A program made the position numbers and the translations under genes. DNA of 64,000 nucleotides, taken from contig CANQBG010000001.1 of assembly GCA_947588985.1 (NCBI GenBank), forward strand, positions 62,001 through 126,000, written 5' to 3'. Within the stretch, counting starts at the first letter, position 1, and the number at the start of each line of letters is the position of its first letter. Positions 1 through 8,301 of the stretch are shown here, one piece after another. This stretch comes from an uncultured Clostridia bacterium (GTDB taxonomy: Bacteria > Bacillota > Clostridia > Christensenellales > Borkfalkiaceae). The notes under the pieces were generated by a model, which worked only from the letters and a program-made list of their open reading frames with translations, was not told the DNA's origin and did not search any database.

Positions 1-519
1 CGCCGCGATGCCCGCCTTGGAGAGATCGACCTCAATGGTATAGACCACCGAAGTCTTGCCGTCCGAGAGCGTCATGGTGTTCTTTACGAGATGGACGCCG
101 TCCGCGAGCCTTGTCACCTCTTGGGTGACGCCGCTGAACTTTTGCGGCGCATAGTCCGCGCGGTTGATGACGGTGAAGGGATCGGTGTAGTCGCACACGT
201 CGCACTTCAACCCGTTTCGGAAGGTATGCGCGGCCTTGCCCGAGACCTGATCCTCATGTTCGCAGGTAGCCGCATGCCAATGGTCGGTCTCGTCGTATGT
301 CCACGCAGTCGCGAAGGAATGCTCGTGCGCGGGCTCTTCGGGCCCCTCGGGCTCTTTGGGCATCTCCTTGCCGCATTCGTCGCACTTTCCGTCGGCGTCC
401 GCATCGACGTGCTCGGTGTGCCCGCCCTCGCTGTTCGGCGTACAGGCGCCGAGCGCAAACGTAAACGCCATCACGAGGCTTACGAGCGCCACGAAGAGGT
501 GAAAGAAGTGTTTTTTCAT
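1..519 (-). CDS. Surface lipoprotein, N-terminal part (possible phosphodiester glycosidase)
   Basis: The gene runs off the left edge; 173 codons are visible from an ATG at 517-519. The start MKKHFFHLFVALVSLVMAF is followed by a lipobox LGAC, so the protein should be a lipid-anchored exported protein. Next comes a D-A-D-A-D-G-K-C-D-E-C-G segment, a calcium-loop-like motif with a C-x-x-C pair, and a His-rich stretch. The last visible part (GVHLVKNTMTLSDGKTSVVY, then a VDLSKAG motif) resembles the opening of NAGPA/DUF2233 phosphodiester glycosidase domains, but the catalytic part lies outside the window, so that name is tentative. It lies downstream of, and on the same strand as, two other lipoproteins that share the D-x-D-x-D-G tag. 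Confidence 0.7.
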   Translation of the reverse strand, partial: MKKHFFHLFVALVSLVMAFTFALGACTPNSEGGHTEHVDADADGKCDECGKEMPKEPEGPEEPAHEHSFATAWTYDETDHWHAATCEHEDQVSGKAAHTFRNGLKCDVCDYTDPFTVINRADYAPQKFSGVTQEVTRLADGVHLVKNTMTLSDGKTSVVYTIEVDLSKAGIAA

Positions 520-698
520 AGTCAATCTCCTTATCCGATATCCTTCTGTCTTTCACTCCGAATTGTAATACATCTTCGGGGTTTTGTCAATGGATTTGAA
601 AAAAATTTTTTCTCATTTTCGCATTTTCGGCGGCTGTTTCCAAGAAATTGTGCGCCGCTCTCCCCTCCGCGCGAGAAAATGATACTTTTTTTCATGCA

Positions 699-727
699 AA
701 GAGACGGACCGTTTCGGCCCGCCTCTT
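699..727 (-). terminator. Hairpin after the lipoprotein pair
   Basis: Two 13-nt arms (699-711 and 715-727) pair completely on the minus strand with two G-U wobbles and a 3-nt loop. The hairpin lies about 28 bp past the stop of the lipoprotein gene at 755. The T tract is short (TTT), so it could be a weak terminator or a 3'-stabilising hairpin. Confidence 0.5.
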
Positions 728-754
728 CGGTATGGGGGAATGATGACGGATAGA

Positions 755-2662
755 TCATTTGAGGTCTACGCGGTGCGTGACGTTGCCCGTGGAGTTGGCC
801 ATGAGGTTGTATTCGAGGACGTATTGCACCACGGAATGTGCGGGGATCTTGATCTTGTAGCGGAGCGCCTTATCGAACCCGTCTCCGTGCTCGTCGCCGC
901 CCGAGCGAGCCATGGAATACGTCCACGAATCGGGCACGCGCTTCCCTTCCATGTCGCGCACGAGCACGACGACGGCGCCGGTACAGCCGAGGAAGAGCGT
1001 GATCTCGCGCTCTTGTTCCCCTTGGTTGACAAAGGTGAAGAGGTCCTGATAGTCCTTCATCCAATTGCCGATATTGGGGAATTCGCCGCGCGTATCATAG
1101 TAGTTGCACCCCACTTGGATGCGCTCTCCGTCTTTGTTGACGGTGTGGAAAGTCGTCATGTCCGTCCCGACGGCACTGTGATTTTGCTGCACGTCGATGT
1201 GCGTCACCCACGTCGTGAGGTTTTGGGTGTGCTTCGTCGTGTTGGGGATGCGCGTATTGGGCGTCCCCGTTCCGGGCGCGTCGTCGCTGTAATAGTTGTC
1301 GAAGGTGACGGGCAGCGATTGGGCGGGCGTGACGTCGTTGAAGATCCACGTCGCCTCGTTATCCACGACGTACCCCACGTCCTCGCCCGTATGCACTTCG
1401 CCATAGACGGGATCGTTGAGCCCCATGTGCGTATCGCACCCCTCTCCGCCGGGCATGACCTTGGAGATATCGTTATAGACATAATACGCGCCTTCCGCCT
1501 TTCCGACGACGTCGAAGAGGACGGCCGCATTGCCGCATTCGCTGTTGGTGGAGCGGTTGTTGGCGGTGCCGGCCACGTTGAACCCGTCGAACGCGTCCTG
1601 CGTGGTCCCGCCCATGACATACATATATTTCCCCGCGGGAATGCGATAGGTCGTGGGCTGGAAGTCGTGCACGCTGTAGTTCCCGTCGAAGTTGTAGTAT
1701 GCCGCGTAGTAGGCCTGCTGCCGTTCGGTGAGATCGGAGAGATCGGGCAATTCGAAGCGGGTGTTATAGAAGTCGATCCACTCCTTTTCTCCGAGATAGG
1801 AGCCCTTCCCCTCGAGTTGCCAACCGATGTTGCGGACGGTGATGTAGATGTCCTCCGTCCCCGTGTTGGTCACGCGGTAGCCGTAATACACGCCGTTGTC
1901 GGGGAAGTTCCACGGCGCGCCGAGGTCCTTGAGGCCGTTGCTCTGCTGTTCCATCGTGAAATACACGCTCTGATCGGAGACATCTTGCCGCGTGGTGCAA
2001 TTATTGATGACCTGCGGCCCCTTCGTGAGCCCCTCGGGCGCATTGCAGTAGACGTAGAGCGTCCCCTCCCGCTTGACATAGCTGATCTTCGCGGGCTGCA
2101 GCGGATCGACGGAGGGATCCGCCGAAGTCGTGGAATAGGAAGCGGGATCGGGCGCCTTGGCGATCTCGAAGGGAAGCGGCGAGGCGTTTTCCTTGGCCCG
2201 CACGGTGAAGCGCGCCTTGGTCTTGGCGACATCGACGCGCACATAGATGATCTGCCCCTTCGTGAGCGAAAGCTCGAATTCCTCCGTGGAGGCCTTGAGC
2301 TGTTTGCCCGCCTCGTCGTAAACTTCGAGGGAATTGACGGCCTTGTTGGAGAAATCGAAGGTGTAGGTATCGGTATCGGGAACGGTGAATTTCATCTTGC
2401 ACACGCCGCTCTCCTCCACCGCATAGAGCGAGGAAAGGCGGATGGCGGGAAGATCCTCGTAATCGCTGAGCGCAAAAGGTGCTTTTTCCACAGGCGTGTC
2501 TCCTCCCGGGTCGGTCCCGGGCATTTTTTCGTTACAGTCGTCGCAATAGCCGTCGCTGTCGGCGTCGGTATGCGTGTGCGTGCCCTCTCCCCCGCCGCAA
2601 GCGCAACAGGCGAGGAGGGTAAAGACGGCGGCGCATGCGACCGCGAGTTTTCTTCTGAACAT
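755..2662 (-). CDS. Secreted lipoprotein, paralogue of the next gene upstream
   Basis: This 635-aa protein starts at an ATG preceded by AGGAGG. A signal peptide with a Cys-rich lipobox (LLACCACGG) predicts a lipid anchor. Residues about 30-45 carry a D-A-D-S-D-G-Y-C-D-D-C motif. A domain around residues 80-160 (TYTFDFSN..., IIYVRVDVAKTKARFTV) looks like the beta-sandwich of pre-peptidase C-terminal modules. The rest, with YVMGGTTQD, KVMPGGEGC and WVTHIDVQQ motifs, matches the upstream lipoprotein (2728-4647) along the whole length, so the pair arose by duplication. I do not recognise an enzyme family. A role in binding surface glycan or peptide is only a guess. It is probably co-transcribed with its paralogue, 65 bp away. 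Confidence 0.85.
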   Translation of the reverse strand: MFRRKLAVACAAVFTLLACCACGGGEGTHTHTDADSDGYCDDCNEKMPGTDPGGDTPVEKAPFALSDYEDLPAIRLSSLYAVEESGVCKMKFTVPDTDTYTFDFSNKAVNSLEVYDEAGKQLKASTEEFELSLTKGQIIYVRVDVAKTKARFTVRAKENASPLPFEIAKAPDPASYSTTSADPSVDPLQPAKISYVKREGTLYVYCNAPEGLTKGPQVINNCTTRQDVSDQSVYFTMEQQSNGLKDLGAPWNFPDNGVYYGYRVTNTGTEDIYITVRNIGWQLEGKGSYLGEKEWIDFYNTRFELPDLSDLTERQQAYYAAYYNFDGNYSVHDFQPTTYRIPAGKYMYVMGGTTQDAFDGFNVAGTANNRSTNSECGNAAVLFDVVGKAEGAYYVYNDISKVMPGGEGCDTHMGLNDPVYGEVHTGEDVGYVVDNEATWIFNDVTPAQSLPVTFDNYYSDDAPGTGTPNTRIPNTTKHTQNLTTWVTHIDVQQNHSAVGTDMTTFHTVNKDGERIQVGCNYYDTRGEFPNIGNWMKDYQDLFTFVNQGEQEREITLFLGCTGAVVVLVRDMEGKRVPDSWTYSMARSGGDEHGDGFDKALRYKIKIPAHSVVQYVLEYNLMANSTGNVTHRVDLK

Positions 2663-2727
2663 AACTTCCTCCTATTCCATTCATGATCGGGGAGCGCGGC
2701 CCTTCTCGTGAGCCGCCGCGCCTCCTA

Positions 2728-4647
2728 TTACGCCTCGTCGAGCAGTTCGACGCTGTGCTGCACATAGCCGTTGGAATTGGCCATGAGGTTGTATTCCACG
2801 GCATATTGGATGACGCTGTGGGCGGGCACCTTGAAGGTGTAGTGGCAGGCGAGATCGAAGCCGTCGTACATCGCGTCGCCCACCTTATCCGAACCGTGCT
2901 TCAGGGCGAAGAACGGAGCAAGGCCTTCTTCCGTGACGCGCTTCCCATCCATCGTGCGGAGCATGACGGGCATTCCGCCGTTGGGGGTGATGTTGATGCG
3001 GATATAGCGGTCGTTGTTCCCTTGGTTGACGAAGGTAAACACATCGATGAAGTCCTTCATCCAATTCCCCATGTTGGGGAGCTTGCCCACGGAGTCGTAG
3101 TAGTTGCAGCCATAGACGATGGGCTTGCCCTCGCTATCCACCGTGTGGAAGAAGGTGACGTCCGTCCCGATGGCCTCATGTTTCTGCTGCACGTCGATGT
3201 GCGTCACCCACTCGAGCTTATTGAGCTGACGGTGCGGCCCCGTCCCTTCGATGGGCTGGTTGGGCATTCCTTCCACACCGCCCGGCCCTTCGACGCGCAC
3301 GGTGCCGACGATGTCGCTATAATAATTGGTATAGTTGACAGGGAGCGTCTGCGCCGCCGTTGCGTCGTTGAAGGTCCACACCGCGCTGTTATCGACGACG
3401 TAGCCCACGTCGTTGCCGCACGACGCTTCGGGTTGGATGGTCCCGCCGAGGTGGGTATTGCACCCCTCTCCGCCCGGCATAACTTTGGAGATGTCGTTAT
3501 AGATGTAGAACGCGCCCTCGGCCTCGCCTACGACGTCGAAGAGCACCGCGCCGTTTTCCACGATGGCGTTCCGCGCAATGCGGTTGGCCGTATCGGCCAC
3601 GTTGATGGCGTCGAAGGAATCCTGCGTCGTCCCGCCCATCACATACATATATTGCCCCGCGGGGACGCGATAGGTCGTGGGCTGGAAGTCGTGCACGACG
3701 TATTGCCCCGAGAAGCCATAGAATCCTTCATAGAGTTTTTGCTGACTATCGGAGAGCGACTGAATATCGGGAAGCGCGAACTTCGTGTTGTAGAAGTCCG
3801 TCCACTCCCGCTCTCCCAAGTAGGCGCCGCTGCCGTCGAATTGGAAGCCGACATTTTTCACGGTGACGTACATATCCTCTTTGCCCGTGTTGGTGACGCG
3901 GTAGCCATAGTAGACGGGCCCCACTTCGCGGCACTGGTGCTCGAAGGTGAAGTAGACGGATTGATTGGAGACGTCCTGCCGCGTCTGGCACTTATTGACG
4001 ACCTCGGGCACGAGCGTCTCGGGGGCGTTGGAATAGATATATTGGGTATTCTCCCGCTTGACGTATTTGAGCTCCGCGGGCTCCAGCGGGGAGACCGTGG
4101 GGTCATCGGAAGTCGTCTTGAAGGAGGACGCGTCGGGCACGTTGACAAGGTCGAAGGGAAGCGGACTTTCGTTTTCCTCGGCCGTGACGGTGATGCGCGC
4201 GCTCTTCTTTACGGGGACGATCCGCACAAAGATCGTCTGCCCCGCATCGAGCTGAATATCGAAGGCGGAGCGCTCCGACTTGAGTAGTTTGCCCTCTTTA
4301 TCGAAGATCTCCACGAGGGAGACGGCCTTGTTGCTGAATTCCACCTCGTAGCGATCCGTCCACTTGGCCGTCATCTTGAATTTTGCCGAGCCCGTCTCCT
4401 GTACGGCGCGGACGGAGGTAAACTGCACCTCGGGCAGATCCGTATAGTCGGATAGTTTGAAGGTCTCCTTCTCTCTGTCGCTGTCCACATCGGGCAAATC
4501 TTCCCCGATATTCTTCCCGCAGTCATCGCAGACGCCGTCGTTGTTCGCGTCCACATGATTGTGGGCGGCCTCGTGCGGGCCGCAGCCGAAGCAAACCGTG
4601 AGCACGAGCGCGGAAGCAAGCGCGATCGCCAATCGTTTTCCGAACAT
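2728..4647 (-). CDS. Secreted lipoprotein, paralogue of the gene at 755-2662
   Basis: The start is the ATG at 4645-4647 because GGAGG lies 5 bp upstream; an in-frame upstream ATG would add 15 residues without a ribosome site. The product is 639 aa. It has a signal peptide and lipobox (VCFGCG), then D-A-N-N-D-G-V-C-D-D-C. The body aligns with the 755-2662 product from end to end: YVPAGQYMYVMGGTTQD-type, KVMPGGEGCNTH, WVTHIDVQQKH and a shared tail (EYNLMANS). No catalytic motif is recognised. It appears to be the first gene of the lipoprotein operon, with its own sigma-A-type promoter. Confidence 0.85.
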   Translation of the reverse strand: MFGKRLAIALASALVLTVCFGCGPHEAAHNHVDANNDGVCDDCGKNIGEDLPDVDSDREKETFKLSDYTDLPEVQFTSVRAVQETGSAKFKMTAKWTDRYEVEFSNKAVSLVEIFDKEGKLLKSERSAFDIQLDAGQTIFVRIVPVKKSARITVTAEENESPLPFDLVNVPDASSFKTTSDDPTVSPLEPAELKYVKRENTQYIYSNAPETLVPEVVNKCQTRQDVSNQSVYFTFEHQCREVGPVYYGYRVTNTGKEDMYVTVKNVGFQFDGSGAYLGEREWTDFYNTKFALPDIQSLSDSQQKLYEGFYGFSGQYVVHDFQPTTYRVPAGQYMYVMGGTTQDSFDAINVADTANRIARNAIVENGAVLFDVVGEAEGAFYIYNDISKVMPGGEGCNTHLGGTIQPEASCGNDVGYVVDNSAVWTFNDATAAQTLPVNYTNYYSDIVGTVRVEGPGGVEGMPNQPIEGTGPHRQLNKLEWVTHIDVQQKHEAIGTDVTFFHTVDSEGKPIVYGCNYYDSVGKLPNMGNWMKDFIDVFTFVNQGNNDRYIRINITPNGGMPVMLRTMDGKRVTEEGLAPFFALKHGSDKVGDAMYDGFDLACHYTFKVPAHSVIQYAVEYNLMANSNGYVQHSVELLDEA

Positions 4648-4683
4648 AGTTCCTCCGAAAATGACAAATAAGTTTCTATTTTC

Positions 4684-4711
4684 ATTATACACGAATTCCC
4701 GGCTTTGTCAA
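4684..4711 (-). promoter_or_regulatory. Promoter of the lipoprotein operon
   Basis: On the minus strand TTGACA (4706-4711) is followed after 16 bp by TATAAT (4684-4689). It stands about 37 bp upstream of the start codon at 4647. Confidence 0.75.
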
Positions 4712-4806
4712 GGTATTATAAAAAAATTTTTTTCATTTTTTGCGACTTCCTCCATTTTTTTCCTTGCTGAAAGGTAAAAAATCATCATTTGGAAAATTAT
4801 TTTCAC

Positions 4807-4839
4807 AAAAAATTGCCCCCTGTGCAACACAAGAGGCAA
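4807..4839 (-). terminator. Rho-independent terminator of the AraC/isomerase/dehydrogenase cluster
   Basis: On the minus strand two 12-nt arms (4828-4839 and 4813-4824) pair fully with two G-U wobbles and a 3-nt loop, followed by six Ts. It lies 27 bp past the stop of the Gfo/Idh/MocA gene. Confidence 0.8.
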
Positions 4840-4865
4840 TGCTTTCATCCGTTACGGAATTGCTT

Positions 4866-5936
4866 TTAAGCGCCGATCAAGACTTCTTCCCCCGTCTCCG
4901 CGGAACGATAGATCGCGTCGAGGATCTTCATGAGCGCCACGCCGTCGTCCGCCGTCGCGCGGACGGAGCCGCGGCCCTGCACGGCGTCGATAAAGGAATA
5001 CACTTCGCCTTGGAAGGCCGCCTCGAAGTCGAAGGCGGTGTCGGCGGCGAGCTTGACGTCGGCAAGATAGTCGTTCATCTCGGTGTAGAGGTTGAAGGCG
5101 GGATCGAGCTGCACGCCGCCCTTGGTGCCGAAGAGCTCGATGTTCGTCTCGTCCTTCCCGAGGTTGAGGCAGAAGCCCGCCTGCACATTGAGCACGGCTC
5201 CCCCTTCGAAGCGGATGAGCGCGGTGGCGAGGTCCTCCACGTCGCACACGTCCTCCGTCTCGAGCGCGGGCGCGCTGTAGGCGCGGGGCGTCTTGATGTT
5301 CTTGCGGTTGCCGAGCTTGTGGAAGGCCGCGCCATAGACGGAGACGGGCGCGGGATTGCCCATGAGGTAGCGGACGAGGTCGATGACGTGCACCCCGAGA
5401 TCGATGAGCGGGCCGCCCCCCGAGAGCTTCTTGTTGCCGAACCAGCCGCCGGGATTGCCGTTGCGGCGGACATAGGAGGCGCGGGCATAGTAGAGTTCGC
5501 CCAAGTTGCCGTGCTCCGCAAAGTCGCGGATGACGGCGGCGTCGTTGCCGAAGCGGCGGACAAAGCCCACCTGCAAGATACGGCCGTTGCGCCTTGCCGC
5601 CTCGCGCATCTCCTCGGCCTCCTTGGCGTTCATCGCCATCGGCTTTTCGCAGAGGACGTGCTTGCCCGCATTGAGTGCCGCGATAGAGGCGGGCGCATGG
5701 GCGTTGTTCCATGTGCAGACGCTCACGAGGTCGATCTCGGGGACCTTTTCGAGCATCTCGTGATAGTCCGTGAAGAGCTTTTCAACGCCGTACATCTCCC
5801 CCTTTTTTTTGAGGGTCTCGGGATTGATATCGCAAAACGCGACGAGCTCGGTATCGGGATTGCTCAGATAGTTCTTGATGTGGAAGGTGGAAATGTTGCC
5901 CACGCCGATGACGGCGACTTTGAGTTTCTTTGCCAT
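4866..5936 (-). CDS. Gfo/Idh/MocA-family oxidoreductase
   Basis: This 356-aa protein has an N-terminal Rossmann fold with VIGVGNISTFH (about residues 9-19) for NAD(P) binding. The family signature CEKPMAMN is near residue 95 and LIDLGVHVIDL, with the substrate/His region, near residue 180. Members oxidise or epimerise sugars and inositols in the cytosol; the exact substrate cannot be read from sequence. It follows a sugar isomerase/epimerase gene by 33 bp on the same strand, a common pairing in polyol or rare-sugar catabolism, with an AraC regulator upstream. The ribosome site is AGGAG. Confidence 0.92.
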   Translation of the reverse strand: MAKKLKVAVIGVGNISTFHIKNYLSNPDTELVAFCDINPETLKKKGEMYGVEKLFTDYHEMLEKVPEIDLVSVCTWNNAHAPASIAALNAGKHVLCEKPMAMNAKEAEEMREAARRNGRILQVGFVRRFGNDAAVIRDFAEHGNLGELYYARASYVRRNGNPGGWFGNKKLSGGGPLIDLGVHVIDLVRYLMGNPAPVSVYGAAFHKLGNRKNIKTPRAYSAPALETEDVCDVEDLATALIRFEGGAVLNVQAGFCLNLGKDETNIELFGTKGGVQLDPAFNLYTEMNDYLADVKLAADTAFDFEAAFQGEVYSFIDAVQGRGSVRATADDGVALMKILDAIYRSAETGEEVLIGA

Positions 5937-5969
5937 GATTTCTCTCCTTTCTTACGATTTGACAAACGG

Positions 5970-6803
5970 TCAGATGAATTTTTTGAGGAAGGAAGCCGCC
6001 ATGCGGATATCCGCCTGCGGATCCTCGCCGCATTCGCGCTCGATGGTGAGATAGCCGTCGTAGCCGATCTTTTTGAGCGCGGCGATATACGCCGGCCAAT
6101 CGACGCCGCCCTTTCCGAGCGGAACTTCGGTAAAGCTGCCCTCGGGCGCGGGTTCCACATGATAATACTCCGCCGCATAGATCCTGCGGGTATCGACGTA
6201 GAAATTCTGCACGCCGTCTTTGGCATGCGTGTGGACGATATAGTCCTTCAGGGTATCGACGGCCTTCACCGGGTCGTCTCCCGCGCACATGACGAGGTTG
6301 GCGGGGTCGAAGTTGACGCTCACGCCGCGGCTGCCGAGATCATCGAGGAATTCCTTCAAAAGGACGGCCTTCTCGGGCCCCGTCTCCACGGCGAATCTCC
6401 CGCCCACGCTGTCTGCGAAGTCGGCAAGTTCCTTGCACACGCGGTGCATGCTTTCGTATTGCGCACAGTTCTTATCGGTGGGAACGACGCCGATGTGCGT
6501 CGTGACGATGTTGGTCCCGAGCTTTTGCGCGATGAGCATCACCTTCTTCTCCCGCTCGATGATGTCGCGGCTGAGTTCGGGGAGGTAGAACATTCTGCAA
6601 CCGAAGTCGCCGCAGAGCGCGGAGACCTCGAGCCCCTCGCCCTCGATGACGGACTTGACTTCCGCGATCTGCGCCTCTGTCATGTCCGCGTTGACGAAGC
6701 CCGAAGCATAGATCTGAACGCCGTCCGTTCCGATGGCCCTCGCTGCCTTTGCCGCTTCCTTGAAGTCGAGACGGAAGCACTCCATCACTGCGCCGATTTT
6801 CAT
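5970..6803 (-). CDS. Sugar phosphate isomerase/epimerase (TIM barrel)
   Basis: The ATG at 6801-6803 is preferred over one 21 bp upstream because AGGAG precedes it. The 277-aa product fits the xylose-isomerase-like TIM-barrel family (AP_endonuc_2): [12 protein letters not shown] at the start, then metal/substrate residues in [22 protein letters not shown] and ERECG near the barrel ends. Members isomerise or epimerise sugars, for example inosose or tagatose type. It probably acts with the adjacent Gfo/Idh/MocA dehydrogenase. A promoter and the terminator of the upstream AraC gene lie just ahead, so it can be transcribed independently. Confidence 0.9.
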   Translation of the reverse strand: MKIGAVMECFRLDFKEAAKAARAIGTDGVQIYASGFVNADMTEAQIAEVKSVIEGEGLEVSALCGDFGCRMFYLPELSRDIIEREKKVMLIAQKLGTNIVTTHIGVVPTDKNCAQYESMHRVCKELADFADSVGGRFAVETGPEKAVLLKEFLDDLGSRGVSVNFDPANLVMCAGDDPVKAVDTLKDYIVHTHAKDGVQNFYVDTRRIYAAEYYHVEPAPEGSFTEVPLGKGGVDWPAYIAALKKIGYDGYLTIERECGEDPQADIRMAASFLKKFI

Positions 6804-6847
6804 TTTTATTTCACTCCTTATCATAAAATTTCGTTTCCGACGACTTT

Positions 6848-6876
6848 ATTGTAGCATATCGAAAAAACAAACACAA
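6848..6876 (-). promoter_or_regulatory. Probable promoter of the isomerase gene
   Basis: On the minus strand TTGTGT (6871-6876), a 17-bp spacer and TACAAT (6848-6853) precede a 37-nt leader with AGGAG. The -35 box overlaps the end of the AraC-gene terminator hairpin. Confidence 0.5.
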
Positions 6877-6899
6877 CCGTGAAACTTCCTACGGTTGTG
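6872..6899 (-). terminator. Terminator after the AraC gene
   Basis: Perfect 9-bp arms CACAACCGT / ACGGTTGTG flank a 10-nt loop, followed on the minus strand by TTTGTTTTTT. It begins 7 bp past the stop codon of the AraC-family gene. Confidence 0.8.
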
Positions 6900-6906
6900 C
6901 CAAAAC

Positions 6907-7665
6907 TTACGGAATTTGCGCGCTCCAACGCTTTTTTGCGCGATAATAGGAGTTGGGGCTATCGAACCCGCAGCGGGCGAGCGCCTCCCCCACCTTACAT
7001 CCGCTCTCGATGAGCATATCCGCCCGCGCGATGCGGAGACGGTTGACGTAGTCCCGAAAATGCATGCCCGTGAAGCGGTTGAAGAGCGCGGAAAAGTAGT
7101 TGACGCTGTACCCGAAATGCGAGGAGACCGATTTGAGCGAGAGGTCGGCGTCGAAGTTCTCCTCGAGATAGGCGAGGATATCGGAGAGCCGGTTCCCGCT
7201 CGCGCGGCTTGCCCGTACATAGCCGGGATAGGCCTTGCGCAGCATGCCGAGGATGACGTCTACATATCCCGAGACGATGAGCCGGTTTTCGTTCATGTTG
7301 TTATAGAGCGTCTCGAAGAGCGCCATGAACTGTTCGGTATATTCGCCCCGCGGCAAAAAACTCTCGAGTTCTCCCTCGAAGAGTTCGCGGTATCTCGCCG
7401 TGTAGTCCTCGCTCAGAATGATGACGGTCGATTGCGCCCGCTCGAGGCTCTCGTAGTAATGGACGTCGAAACTGTTGCAGACCGCAATGTCCCCGGGGTG
7501 CAGAATGCGCTCTACGCCATTGATGACGACGCGCTCCAACCCGCCCGTGACAAGTACGATCTCCATAGAATTATGGAAATGCGCGGGAGTGAAGTTGTCG
7601 TCCGTTTTCATGACGCAAAAATATTTATTCCTGTCGGCGGCACTCTCGTAATATTGAATTTCCAT
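6907..7665 (-). CDS. AraC-family transcriptional regulator
   Basis: This 252-aa protein has an N-terminal cupin (AHFHNSMEIVLVTGG, HPGDIAVCNSF) for effector sensing and two C-terminal helix-turn-helix units (LSLKSVSSHFGYSVNYFSAL and YVNRLRIARADML). Such proteins usually activate sugar-use genes; the isomerase and Gfo/Idh/MocA dehydrogenase directly downstream are the obvious candidates. The ATG at 7663-7665 is chosen over the GTG one codon earlier. No Shine-Dalgarno is present, and the -10 box ends only 8 bp before the ATG, so the mRNA should be nearly leaderless. Confidence 0.9.
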   Translation of the reverse strand: MEIQYYESAADRNKYFCVMKTDDNFTPAHFHNSMEIVLVTGGLERVVINGVERILHPGDIAVCNSFDVHYYESLERAQSTVIILSEDYTARYRELFEGELESFLPRGEYTEQFMALFETLYNNMNENRLIVSGYVDVILGMLRKAYPGYVRASRASGNRLSDILAYLEENFDADLSLKSVSSHFGYSVNYFSALFNRFTGMHFRDYVNRLRIARADMLIESGCKVGEALARCGFDSPNSYYRAKKRWSAQIP

Positions 7666-7673
7666 CACTTTCT

Positions 7674-7701
7674 ATTATAGCATAGGTCCGAAATTTGTCA
7701 A
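7674..7701 (-). promoter_or_regulatory. Promoter of the AraC gene, near-leaderless
   Basis: TTGACA (7696-7701), a 16-bp spacer and TATAAT (7674-7679) read on the minus strand. The expected start of transcription, about 7 bp past the -10, falls around 7667, two bases before the ATG. Confidence 0.7.
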
Positions 7702-7716
7702 GTATTTCTAAAAAAA

Positions 7717-8301
7717 TCATGTGGAAATTTCCAACATCTCCCCGAGCAATGCGTCGAGGGCCTTGGAGAGCGCCTCCGCCGAGCCGTCGTTGGATAGGAA
7801 ATAGCACCGCTCGCCGCACCGCGCTTCGTCGCGCAGCTGCGCCTCCACACGCGAAAGCACCTCCTTTTCGGAGAGACCGTCCCGCGCGCCGACGGCCGCG
7901 ACGCGCGCCTCGAGGGGCCGCGTCACCACGATGACGCCGTCGAAGAGCGCCTGATAACCGCCCTCGAAGAGGAGCGGGACCTCCGCGAAGGAGACCTCCC
8001 CCTCCATGCGCCGAAGCAGTTCCTCCATGATGCGCGGATGGGCATATGCGTCGAGCCGCATGCGCGCTTCCGGGTCGGAAAACACCCGCCGGGAGAGCAA
8101 TTTCCTGTCCGGCACGCCCTCCGGGGCGCAATCGGGGAAGAGCCGCGCGAGGCCCGAGAGGTATGCCTCCTCCTGCCAGAGCGCGTGGGAGATCTCGTCG
8201 CACGAATACACGAGATAGCCGCGCGCCTTCAGCATCGCGAGCACGGTGGACTTCCCGCTCCCGATCCCGCCCGTGACGGCAAATCGCCTATTTGGCTTCA
8301 T
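7717..8301 (-). CDS. coaE: Dephospho-CoA kinase
   Basis: The 194-aa product phosphorylates the 3'-OH of dephospho-CoA, the last step of coenzyme A synthesis. The P-loop TGGIGSGKST lies at about residues 8-17, and the SCDEISHALW and DAYAHPRI segments correspond to the CoA-binding part of the family. The start at 8299-8301 has GGAGGAG 5 bp upstream. It overlaps the end of polA by 14 bp, the usual polA-coaE arrangement, suggesting translational coupling. Length is normal. After the stop there is a short GGAAATTTCC palindrome followed by seven Ts on the minus strand that may end transcription. Confidence 0.95.
   Translation of the reverse strand: MKPNRRFAVTGGIGSGKSTVLAMLKARGYLVYSCDEISHALWQEEAYLSGLARLFPDCAPEGVPDRKLLSRRVFSDPEARMRLDAYAHPRIMEELLRRMEGEVSFAEVPLLFEGGYQALFDGVIVVTRPLEARVAAVGARDGLSEKEVLSRVEAQLRDEARCGERCYFLSNDGSAEALSKALDALLGEMLEIST

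Noticed and set aside
740..2686. A 648-codon open frame on the plus strand opposite the lipoprotein gene
   Set aside because: It lies wholly antisense to a gene with a signal peptide and ribosome site, its translation is rich in Arg/Val/Ala/Asp with no domain pattern, and such mirror frames recur opposite most GC-rich genes here.
4740..6854. A 704-codon plus-strand frame opposite the dehydrogenase and isomerase genes
   Set aside because: It spans two real genes and a strong terminator and has no motif, so it is an antisense artefact.
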